DNA from: Plectosphaerella cucumerina
Taxonomy: Eukaryota > Ascomycota > Sordariomycetes > Glomerellales > Plectosphaerellaceae
NCBI GenBank assembly: GCA_020746995.1
Contig: JAGPXD010000004.1
Coordinates: 434,001 to 498,000, forward strand
DNA: 64,000 bases
Reading direction: 5' to 3'
Below the pieces are notes generated by a model. It saw nothing but the letters and a program-made list of their open reading frames with translations, searched no databases and was not told the origin of the DNA. The translations under genes and the position numbers were made by a program. This document shows, in pieces, positions 1 to 9,166 of the stretch (position 1 is the stretch's first letter; the number at the start of each line of letters is the position of its first letter).

Positions 1-207
1 CTGAATGTAGTACTCAGCTAGTCTATCGACGGCTTCTTTGCCGCCAGAGTTCCAATACATACGAGTCAGATGTGGGAGCTTTCCTCGTGCAGGTGGGTTC
101 TTCACAACACATTGATCGGCTCTCCTGACAACTGAATCCTCCAGATCTGGACTCGCCGACTGGAATGGTTTGGTACTGGGAAGCTCGAAGATTCCGTCGT
201 CCGCCAT
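1..207 (-). CDS. Unrecognised protein, N-terminal part (runs off left edge)
   Basis: An ATG at 207 opens a frame that stays open for exactly 69 codons to the window edge. The start has a good context (ACAATGGC). The peptide begins MADDGIFELPSTKPF and continues with a basic stretch near VVKNPPARGKLPHLTR and then MYWNSGGKEAVDRLAEYY. I do not recognise the family, and no signal peptide or membrane segment is visible. It is transcribed away from the NLR gene starting at 612, with 404 bp between the two start codons, so the pair probably shares a bidirectional promoter. Codon use looks coding: the frame has no stop and neighbouring frames are broken. Whether it is functionally linked to the NLR, as partner genes of some fungal NLRs are, cannot be judged from 69 residues. 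Confidence 0.6.
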   Translation of the reverse strand, partial: MADDGIFELPSTKPFQSASPDLEDSVVRRADQCVVKNPPARGKLPHLTRMYWNSGGKEAVDRLAEYYIQ

Positions 208-611
208 TGTTCGGTATTAGGAGTAGCAGCAGGCTGCCGCAATCATCTCCTGCAGGGAACGCAGCAGGTCTCTGCCGAATGTAGGTGCAGGCCAATGTCC
301 AGGCGCGGGTTCAAGAACGACCTGGCTCTTCTTTTGTGGCCACAGAGTGAGTTGAGGTTGAAAAAGAAAAAGAATCGCAGCCAAAGGGCCCGAAGGTGTG
401 CCTGATGGCTAGGCAGTGATGACGTGTCTTTGGGCGGTACCTTGCATGATGGGACAGCCAGTCAGCGGAGCACCCAGCCAGCTCTTTCAGTGTGTGACCA
501 CCATCTCAGCAGGCTGGCAGCAAACAGAAGGAAAAAACCCCTTTCCGTATTCCTCCATCATGACATCCGCGTTCTCCTAACTTGCTTCAGCCCGACAGCA
601 TCGACAGCACC
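208..611. promoter_or_regulatory. Intergenic region between two divergent starts
   Basis: This 404-bp stretch separates the ATG of the minus-strand gene (207) from the ATG of the NLR gene (612). It must hold both 5' leaders and promoters if both start calls are right. I see a purine-rich run near 359-373 but no clear TATA box. No further gene is supported here. Confidence 0.45.
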
Positions 612-3600
612 ATGTCAGACCGGAACATCTACACCATCGGATGGATTTCCGCCGTTGTGACCGAGGTATCTACCTGCCGAGCTCTTTTCCCCATCTTGGG
701 CTGAGTGTGTTAGAGTCGTGGGAGTTTGTTTAGGTATCTTACGAGCTGGTAGCACATGGACTTCTCGTGTCATCACGACTCTCAGAGCAGACTCTCGCGA
801 CCCCTGACACACCTAGCCAGCCATTCAAGAAGATTACTGACTCCGCGTGTTGCAGTATGTCGCCGCACAGGAATTTCTCCATGAACGCCACGAGGGTCTT
901 TCGAGCGCCAACGTACATGACGACAACTCTTACACCCTGGGAAGAATCGGATCACACAACGTCGTCATGGTATGTCTGGCTGAATATGGCCCATCGCAAG
1001 CTACGAAAGCAGCAACGGACCTGTTCGACAGCTTTCCCAACATCCGGGCTTGCTTGATGGTTGGCATCGGCGGAGGTGTACCGAGCAAGAAGCACGATAT
1101 ACGCCTCGGCGACATTGTGGTCAGTCGTCCGGCTTCGGGGTACGGGGGCGTCTTCCAGTACGATCATGGAAAAGCCCTTCAGGGTCAAGATTTCCAGCCG
1201 ACGCAGTTCCTGAACGAGCCACCGCAATTTCTGCGTACAGCGACCAATGCACTGGAGACTCGGCATATTGCCAATGGCAACGGGCTAGAGGCTCGCGTCG
1301 AGGAAGTGCTGCTTGGCAAACCTCGTCTGCGACGAAAGGGCTACTCTCGTCCTCCTGCGGCGAGTGACCGGCTCTACAGGTCGGACTTTGTGCATCAGAA
1401 CCAGGACGGCAACTGCAGCGATGAGGACGGCTGCGGCAACGACGCTGCCCAGCTGATCAAACGAGATGGACGAGGCGAATACGACGACAACCCAGCCATC
1501 CACTACGGTCTCATTGCCAGCGGCAACCAAGTCGTCAAGGATGCACTCTTTCGCGACAAGAATATCGCCAAGGACATTCTCTGCTTTGAGATGGAGTCAG
1601 CTGGCCTGATCAAATTTTTCCCTTGCATGGTCATCCGCGGTATTTGCGACTACGCCGACTCGCACAAGAACAAGAAGTGGCAGGGCTACGCCGCCATGGT
1701 GGCTGCGGCATATGCGGAGGCCCTGCTTGGAGAGATCACACCCTCAAGGATCGAGGCAGAAACACGGGTTGCCGAAATGTTGAGTCACAGTTAGTCGATC
1801 AACCTGGTTGTTTTTTCACCTGCTAAGAGCGTCTCATAGTTGATGACATGATTGTCGAGGTACACCAGGATGTCAAGGCAATCAAGTCCGACAACGATCT
1901 TGTCAAGGCCGAAGGACAGGTTCTCAAGATCCAGAAGTGGCTGCAACCGCCCAGACCGTCGCCAAACCCTGATCGAGCCAGACAACTCCGCCAGGACGGC
2001 ACGGGTACTTGGCTCCTAAGCCATCCAGTCTTCCAAGCATGGCTTTCAGGCTCGCAGCGACATGTCTGGCTACACGGACTCATGGGCTCTGGCAAGACGG
2101 TCTTGAGCACGATGGTGCTGGATCAGATCACTGGAGACAGCGAAAGCGATGAACAGCTCGTGCTCAGCTTCTTCTTCGACTTCAGCAACTCGGAAAGTCA
2201 AACCAAGGACAATATGCTGCGTGCATTTGCGTTCGACCTGTACCGGAATGGTTCAAACGACTCGTCGGCAGTTCTCAACATATCTTTCTCTGCACATCAA
2301 CATGGTCTTCGACACCCCACTCCCACAGTTATTGAAGAAGCTGTAACAAAGATGCTCGCACACCGAAAGGTGATGATTATCTTGGATGCCCTTGATGAGT
2401 CTTCTACCAGCAGCGAGCTTCTGTCATGGCTTGAAAACATCACCCGAAGCCCAGGCCTGGAGAATGCTCAGCTGTTTTGTACCAGCCGATCTGAAAGTGA
2501 CTTCGTACAGGTTCTACCTGGGGTCATGTTCGAAGATGGCTGTGTTGAGCTCGACAGCCATGCGATCGACGACGACATTGGCCACTATGTCTCAAGGCAG
2601 CTGTTCACGCGCCGCGAATTCCAGCGGAAGGTGTTCACTGCGGACATCCGCGAACAAATCCGGCGCAAAGTTGGTGCAGGGGCCAACGGCATGTAGGCAT
2701 TCAAATTTGCTGGCACTCACAATCGCGATATCTGCTAACAGTACGGCAATAGGTTCAGGTGGGCAGCCTGTCAACTTGACACTCTCGTGGACCTAAGGAG
2801 CCCCAAAAAGATAGAGGCTGCTCTGAACGACCTGCCTCGAGATCTGGATGAAACATACGACCGCATACTGCGAAACATCCCGGCGGAAGACAAAAATGAC
2901 ACCATCAGGCTTTTGCAATTCTTGGTCCATTCTCACAGGTCCATTACCGTGAAGGACGCTGTTGAGATCATCGCCACTGATACGGACGCGGAGCCTCCTT
3001 CTTTCGACGTCAAGGGCCGCATCCCTGAGGAAGATGAGATCGTTCAGTCTGGGTTCGGCCTGATGTCGACATTCCCGGCGAAAAATCACGACGGCACTGA
3101 TGGACGGGAGATTCGCCTCGCCCATTTCTCGGTGAAGCAGTTTCTCGACAAGCAGCCCGAGTTCGGCCAGCTGAGAGCCAGTATCACCATCACGAAGACT
3201 TGCTTGACATATCTGAGCGACATCACCGGCGATAATTGGGTGGAAATTAAGAAAAACTATCCCTTCGGTCTTTCAGCAGCAGAAATCTGGACCAGGCATG
3301 GCGCTTCAGCCGAAGAAGACGACGACATGCTCAGATTCATCACGAGGTTCCTGGAAGACAGGGAGACGATCTTACGATGGTTCTTGGATGCCAGGGCGAC
3401 GTATTTACAATGCCTGTTTTTTCACACCAGCCCCAGTCCCATCATGTTTCAATCGCTGTGCCCTCCAGCGGGATCGAGGCTGTACTACGCTTGCGTTTGC
3501 GGCCTCCCCAGAGTTGCGCAAGCTTTGGTTGCGAAAGGAGCGGATGTCAATGGACAAGGCGGATGCTTTGGCAATTCTTTGGCCGCTGCTTCGGCGAGTG

Positions 3601-4973
3601 GTCATTTGGAGATCGTCAAACTTCTCCTGGACAACGGCGCAGATATCAATGCTCGTTCCCTCAGCGACAAGACCGCCTTGTTGGTGGCGATTGAAAAGGG
3701 TCGCGAAGATGTGGTAAGGTTTCTTTTGGAGATGGGAGCGGACGTGAACACGCCGTGCTATGATGACTGTGGCGAAATCAATGGAAGTGTTCTTCTAGTG
3801 GCATTGGCTGAGGGGCAAGGTCCGATTGCGAAGCTCTTGCTGGAAAAGAAGGCAGATATCACCGCCCGAGGCGAATATCTCGGCAACGCACTGTATGCTG
3901 CTTCAAAAGGAGGCCTCATTAACCTGATGAAACAGTTCTTGAAGGACGAGGATCAGATGGACGTCAACACCAAGGGCGGCTTGTTCGGGAACGCTCTCCA
4001 AGCGGCATCAGCAGAAGGACACCTTGAGGCTGTGGAGCTCTTACTAGACAATGGGGCAGATATCAATCTGAAGGGCGGATACTTCGGCACCGCTCTGCAG
4101 GCCGCAGTGGCCGAAGATCATCCTGAGATCGTGGCGCTCCTCCTCAGGAAGGGTGCTGACATCAACATTCAAGGAGGTGACTTTGGCAACGCTCTCACAG
4201 CTGCGATAATGACCAAAGGTGACGAGCTGGCGAGGGTTCTTGTCGACATGGGCGCGGATATGAATGCGCAGGGGGAGTATGGCACTCCTCTATATGTGGC
4301 ATCCTCCAAAGGTTGCATTGAGCTCATTGAGCTATTTCTGGACAAGGGGGCAGATGTCAACCTCTGTCACGCAAAACGAGGCACCGCACTTCATATCGCC
4401 GCTATCAACAAGCAAGTTGAGGCAGCGAAGTTTCTCGTGGAGAAGGGCGCGGACGTTCACGCGCAGAGCGATGACCTTGGCAGTCCTCTTCATGTGGCAT
4501 CCAAAAACGGCTACATCGAGCTCATGGAGCTATTCCTGGAGAAGGGAGCAGACATCAACGCTCGAGGCGGAGAGTCTGACAGCGCACTTCAGGCCGCCGC
4601 GGCCGAAAATCACGTCGAGGCTCTGAAATTTCTCGTGGAGAAAGGGGCGAATGTATACCAGCAAGGCGGCAAGTTCGGCAACGCTTTGGAAGCCGCGCAG
4701 CGGTACAAATATGATCGTCGGAAGAGCGAGGCAGCAAATCACGCCGAGGCTTGGAAATTTCTCGTGGAGGGCAAGTTCGGCAACGCTATGGATGCCAAGA
4801 TGCGGTACAATCATGGTATTCAAGATGGGAAGAGCGAGACAGCAATCTTTCTGCGTGAAGTCATGGCTGCCACCAAGGAGGAGACCAGAGAGCCATCACA
4901 CCAGGGGTCAGGGCTGCTGGGAGATCACAGAGAGCCGAGCCGATCTCCGAAAAGGCGACGTCAAGATAGGTAG
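612..4973 (+). CDS. PNP-NACHT-ankyrin NLR-like STAND protein
   Basis: Four exons join in frame to 1353 residues: 612-665, 856-1789, 1840-2692 and 2753-4973 (introns GTATCT..CAG, GTTAGT..TAG, GTAGGC..TAG). Residues 6-325 form a nucleoside phosphorylase (PNP_UDP/MTAN-like) domain, with YTIGWISAV at the start, VGIGGGVP, the catalytic-type CFEMESAG and the late VIRGICDYAD block. The NACHT NTPase follows, with Walker A GLMGSGKT at about 409-416 and Walker B VMIILDALDE at about 507-516. A helical region typical of fungal NACHT proteins (LPRDLDETYDRIL) lies near 640. About 12 ankyrin repeats span 855-1270, ending in a degenerate duplicated tail and a basic end (SPKRRRQDR). Fungal NLRs of this architecture are known; they are proposed, and in a few cases shown, to act in non-self recognition or cell death. 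Both catalytic domains look intact, so this is probably a working receptor; ligand and output are unknown. The stop at 4971 overlaps a possible donor (see findings). Confidence 0.9.
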
Positions 4974-5098
4974 AGAGGAAGACAGTCTTGGCGGGCTTCT
5001 CCGAAAGTCGCAAACCGCCTCGTGAGTTTTGCATAATAACATTTTCAGTCAGCCTCCTAGCAGCTGATCAAGAGACGAATTTCAGTCCCCAGACTCGC

Positions 5099-5265
5099 AG
5101 AGAGGTCAATCGAGGCAGAGAGGTCAATCGAGGCAGAGAGGTCAATCGAGGCAGAGAGGTCAATCGAGGCAGAGAGGTCAATCGAGGCAGAGAGGTCAAT
5201 CGAGGCAGAGAGGTCAATCGAGGCAGAGAGGTCAATCGAGGCAGAGAGGTCAATCGAGGCAGAGA
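5099..5265. repeat. 18-bp minisatellite, nine near-perfect units
   Basis: The unit AGAGGTCAATCGAGGCAG is repeated head-to-tail, with GTCAATCGAG recurring every 18 bp at 5105, 5123, 5141, 5159, 5177, 5195, 5213, 5231 and 5249. The unit length is a multiple of three and has no stop on either strand, so long open frames result. The plus frame reads as a REVNRG hexapeptide and the minus frame as LSASID. It begins about 125 bp after the NLR stop codon and lies in the convergent gap between that gene and the TRP-like gene. The near identity of units points to recent expansion. There are no spacers, so it is not a CRISPR array. Confidence 0.97.
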
Positions 5266-5475
5266 GGCAGAAGACCGACCGACGCAGCAGAGGCGACTTT
5301 GCACTTGCTGTCTTGACGCGCCAGAATGTACTGAGCTTGCCAAAGGAGAGAGCTGGAAGCACACTTGATGGGCATACACCCCCCGACATCACCCTCCATC
5401 CTTCACCAACCAACCATCTTGATACTTTTGAATTAGATTTGTCATTGTAAATTCTTGTTATGCCTTGCAATGACT

Positions 5476-8007
5476 TCACGCATCATCACTGCTACTATCG
5501 GCAGGGCTCCTGCTGCCACTCCCACTCCCCCCACTACTCCCGGACGTCGACCTCTCCCCCTCCACAGGCACAGTCCGTGGCGGCCTCGACACCTGGAATC
5601 CCTTCTCAGCCGGCTCCTCATCCCGCCTCTTCAGCTTGGAGAAGATATCCGAAGACACCTTTCGTATCGTCGACCCCGGCACCGGCGAACTTGACGAGTC
5701 TCGCTGGCCAGGGCCCAGACCTGGTGATGCCCTGCCGTTTCGTCCCCATTCCCCCACCGCTGCCCCTTGCGGCGGCGCGGTGTAGAATAGATCCGACTCT
5801 CGGAAGCTGTAGTCGCCCCATCGCGGGCCAAGGGGGTGCACCAAGTCCCTGCTCTCGTCGCTGTCCGACTGTGAGACGCGGATCCTGCCGTTCTCGGGGT
5901 CGGGGGAAGATGTCAACGAAGAAGACGAGCGGGAGCCCGATTCAGATGACGAGTGTCGCGGTTGCGAGTAGTGGTGCGCCGAGATATCATGGCTGTGTCC
6001 GTACATGGGCGAGAAGTATGGTGATGTGGCGTTGGATAGGGGAGATGCCGTTCTCGTGGTCGGCTGTGGTGACGCGATGGTCAGCGTTGCGGAAGCCGAG
6101 AGCCCCTGGCTCCCCTTGACCGAGGAAAGATCCACCGAGAGACTGGTGCGCAGAGACCTGGCCCTTGGCGGGCGGTAGTAGCGGTCAGTGTCGCCGACAG
6201 GGACACTGTACAGACTCGCCCGGCTCTCGGCGGCGTGCACATTGTGCAGGTACGGGGACCGCGGCGACCCGGGCACCGACTCGTCGTAAATTGACGGCGC
6301 CGCAAGATGAGCGGTAGACGGGCTCGGCCCCGTGGACTCGTGTCGCCGGAGATGGTGGAGGTGTAGCGTGTCTGGGTCGGGTGTCGCGGGCCACGTGCGG
6401 CAGCCCCTCCAGATATCCCAACAGGCAGTGGCAAGGAAGCCAAAGAGTAACACGGCACCGTGCATAGCCAGGACGGCATATCCTACTGCACTCTTGGTCT
6501 TCTGGGCCAGCACATCCGGCAAGAAAAAGACCATGAGCAGGAGGGTAGCCAGGCGCACGAAGCATGACATGGCGTTGACGGACAGGGTCGGGTAGGCGCG
6601 GAAGCCGTAGACGAAGGCCAGCAGGACAAGCTCGCAGGCGCCGAGAATGGCCAGCTGGGCGGCGCCAAGAACCTGGATGCCGCCGACGGCGACGCCCCTG
6701 ATGAAGGCGACGATGAACAGGACGATGACGAACTGTGTATGGCGCTGCTCGCCGGTCGGGCTGTCTGGATGGACGAGGTGGTATCGCTTGGAGCTGTCGA
6801 AGACGAGGACGCCAAGGTTGCGGGTGGGCACCTGGCAGAGCAGCCAGATGAAGCTACCTGCGGTGATGACGATGAGCAGGGCGGCCAGCGCGAGATGGTA
6901 TTTTGGTAGCCAAGCCGCATTCGCGAACTGGTATGTCGATATGGCCACAACAGGCGTGGTGAAGTAGGAGAAGATGACGCGCAGCACACGGCCCAGGCGA
7001 TGGCGCAGGCCATGGGACGAGGCCTCAGCAGGACGAAAGACGTGGGTGACGGCCCTGCGCTGCCACAGACGGAGGCACTCGAGGACGACGGCGGCGCCAA
7101 CGGCGATCGACAGCAGAGTCAGAATCATGTTGAGCCAGGTGTCCATGGTCCTGGGGGCGCCGACAATCTGATGCATCAGCTCGAGTCCGTAGGTGCCGCC
7201 GTAGGTTCCGTTGATCTCATAAATGCCGTCCGATACACCGCTGTAGACGCCACCCCTGGCGATGGGCGCCCTCGCAAACAGCGAGAACCACTCTAGCTTG
7301 CTAACGGCCGGCTGGTAGAAGCCCGGATACCGCACCGACAAGCTGCCTGTCAGAAACACAAACTGGAGGTACTGCAAACAGTCGCCGACGCCGGGCAGTA
7401 GGGGCCGGGCGGCTGGGGCCTCGACGTCCTCCTCGCCACGGGCCTGCTCGACCAGGGCCTGACGCTGGCCGTGGACGGTCATGAAGATACCGGCGGCGAG
7501 GACGATCATGAGGACGCTGAAGGGTCCCCAGCGCAAGGCAGCCGATGCCACAGGGCCCAGCTCGGGGGTGATGTTGCCGGCGACGCAGCCGACACGGCCC
7601 AGGTCGCGGTGGAAGAAGCGGGCCTCGGCGTAGAAGGTCGAAAGAGGGTACAGGCCGTCGATGTGGTCCTCGACGACGGCCTCGAGGTACGTCGTCTTGT
7701 ACCGATGGTTGCAGCTGAACGTGGCGGGGATGGCTCCTCGGGCTGCTGACCACGCAAGGGCGTCGAGGGAGACGTTGGAGGTGAGGCCCTCACTGAGCCC
7801 GTCGCACCGGTCCTGGAGATCGGCCAGCTGTACGGTCAACCGGAGGTTCTGACCTCCGCCGGCGACTTGCTGCACCGAGGCGCTGAGGGATGCTGGTCCC
7901 AGGTCGGCGCTCCCCGTCATGTCCTCGCAGAACTGCGACTGCACGTATGCCGCGGTCGCCGCGTTAGCGGCCAGCAGCAGGCGAGGAACGACATTGCGGA
8001 TGAGCAT
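5476..8007 (-). CDS. TRP-like / flavin-carrier family membrane protein
   Basis: A single-exon frame of 843 residues. The N-terminus is a signal peptide (MLIRNVVPRLLLAANAATAA). A luminal domain of about 150 residues with several cysteines follows and fits the ML-like domain of fungal TRP-related proteins (Pkd2/Flc family). Eight or so hydrophobic segments lie between residues 160 and 520, including WGPFSVLMIVLAAGIFM, LALAALLIVITAGSFIWLL and FVIVLFIVAFIRGVAVGG. The block DCLQYLQFVFLTGSLSVRYP is typical of the TRP core before the second membrane segment. The last 300 residues are Ser/Pro/Arg-rich, probably disordered and cytoplasmic. Family members are linked to calcium signalling and the cell wall; the exact role here is inference. 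The gene converges on the NLR, with the minisatellite between them. Confidence 0.75.
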   Translation of the reverse strand: MLIRNVVPRLLLAANAATAAYVQSQFCEDMTGSADLGPASLSASVQQVAGGGQNLRLTVQLADLQDRCDGLSEGLTSNVSLDALAWSAARGAIPATFSCNHRYKTTYLEAVVEDHIDGLYPLSTFYAEARFFHRDLGRVGCVAGNITPELGPVASAALRWGPFSVLMIVLAAGIFMTVHGQRQALVEQARGEEDVEAPAARPLLPGVGDCLQYLQFVFLTGSLSVRYPGFYQPAVSKLEWFSLFARAPIARGGVYSGVSDGIYEINGTYGGTYGLELMHQIVGAPRTMDTWLNMILTLLSIAVGAAVVLECLRLWQRRAVTHVFRPAEASSHGLRHRLGRVLRVIFSYFTTPVVAISTYQFANAAWLPKYHLALAALLIVITAGSFIWLLCQVPTRNLGVLVFDSSKRYHLVHPDSPTGEQRHTQFVIVLFIVAFIRGVAVGGIQVLGAAQLAILGACELVLLAFVYGFRAYPTLSVNAMSCFVRLATLLLMVFFLPDVLAQKTKSAVGYAVLAMHGAVLLFGFLATACWDIWRGCRTWPATPDPDTLHLHHLRRHESTGPSPSTAHLAAPSIYDESVPGSPRSPYLHNVHAAESRASLYSVPVGDTDRYYRPPRARSLRTSLSVDLSSVKGSQGLSASATLTIASPQPTTRTASPLSNATSPYFSPMYGHSHDISAHHYSQPRHSSSESGSRSSSSLTSSPDPENGRIRVSQSDSDESRDLVHPLGPRWGDYSFRESDLFYTAPPQGAAVGEWGRNGRASPGLGPGQRDSSSSPVPGSTIRKVSSDIFSKLKRRDEEPAEKGFQVSRPPRTVPVEGERSTSGSSGGSGSGSRSPADSSSDDA

Positions 8008-9166
8008 CCTGCGCCCTGCCCGCGGGGCGTGTCGGCGAAGCTGTGTTGTTGTTCTTCGGTCTTCGGTCGAGATTGCGCTGTTGATGTCTGACTGGCTTGG
8101 ACCACTCTCCGGAATAACACGACTCGAGACAAGGAAACGAATGAACGACTTCCCGGTCAGATCTCGTGAGTTGTTGGAATTGAAAAGACAAGATCGATCA
8201 GTCCCTACCCGAGATCCATCTGCCAGGCACCCGTGTCGGACTTTTCTGCCAGCCCGGCAAGCACGACTCAGGCACTCCTTCCCGCCTTCTCGCCTTCCTC
8301 CAGTTCGCCCCTGAGCTAGATTCCGCCTTCCCCATCGGTAGTGGAGTTAGCGCATCGCGCCTTCCGACGCCCATTCGACAGCAAGACCCACGACAGCGGG
8401 TTTGACGTCCACTTGGCGCCCTCACGTAGGCACGTCCTAAAACCCGACCCCTGAACTCTCCCCTGGACCCTCGCTGCTTCGGCCTCTTTGATGCCCTGCA
8501 GCGACGATCATCCCCGGAAAAGCCTGCAAATACGGGTCTCGGCATCTCGAAATATCACAAGCTCCGCCGCCTCGTTCTCGCTCGTATCGGCGCTTCCGCC
8601 ACTCCTTTCTCACAAGTTCCCTCTTCACAAAGACATGCATCACTCTGCGCTCATCGATGGCTCGTGTTCAGATTCCCACCCATTTATTAAAAGCTCGCAG
8701 GGGATTGCTCACCCCGCCTACAACTTCGCCATCTTCCTCCAAAAGCTTCATGCAGATTCTTCCCCTTCTCCATCTGCCCCTTTCCATTCAGGCTTCCGAA
8801 TCCGTCACATCAACTCCTTCCCTCCCCTGAATCTGAAATCGAAAACCGTCGCTGCAAAGTCGCAAAGTCGTGAATTGCGTTTTTGTCATGACGTCGTAAT
8901 GGTGGTTGGTGGTGCGACAGCGTCTATCCTTCGCTGTCTTTTTTGTGCCGAGATCGAGGGCCTTCGTCGTCGCCCTCCTTTCTCTTCTGCCTCCGTGAAG
9001 CTGTCCTGGGCGGATGCTCCTCCGGCAGGCCATGTTGTAATTACAAGTGGTCGGTCGTGCCATCCAGTGACACAAACCGGTAATGATGCGCGGCGTATCG
9101 CATCATGCGCTACCCGCTTCGTCGTATCGAACGGTTCCAGAAGCTCACTGGACGTGATTCCTTTCT
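8008..9166. promoter_or_regulatory. Upstream region of the TRP-like gene and 3' flank of the next gene
   Basis: About 1.16 kb between two minus-strand genes. The part near 8010-8700 is pyrimidine-rich on the plus strand and should hold the leader and promoter of the TRP-like gene. The part near 9000-9166 is the 3' untranslated region of the large gene. I see no supported coding frame. Confidence 0.5.

Noticed and set aside
5099..5265. CRISPR-like array
   Set aside because: Units are contiguous and identical with no unique spacers, and the genome is eukaryotic; it is a minisatellite.
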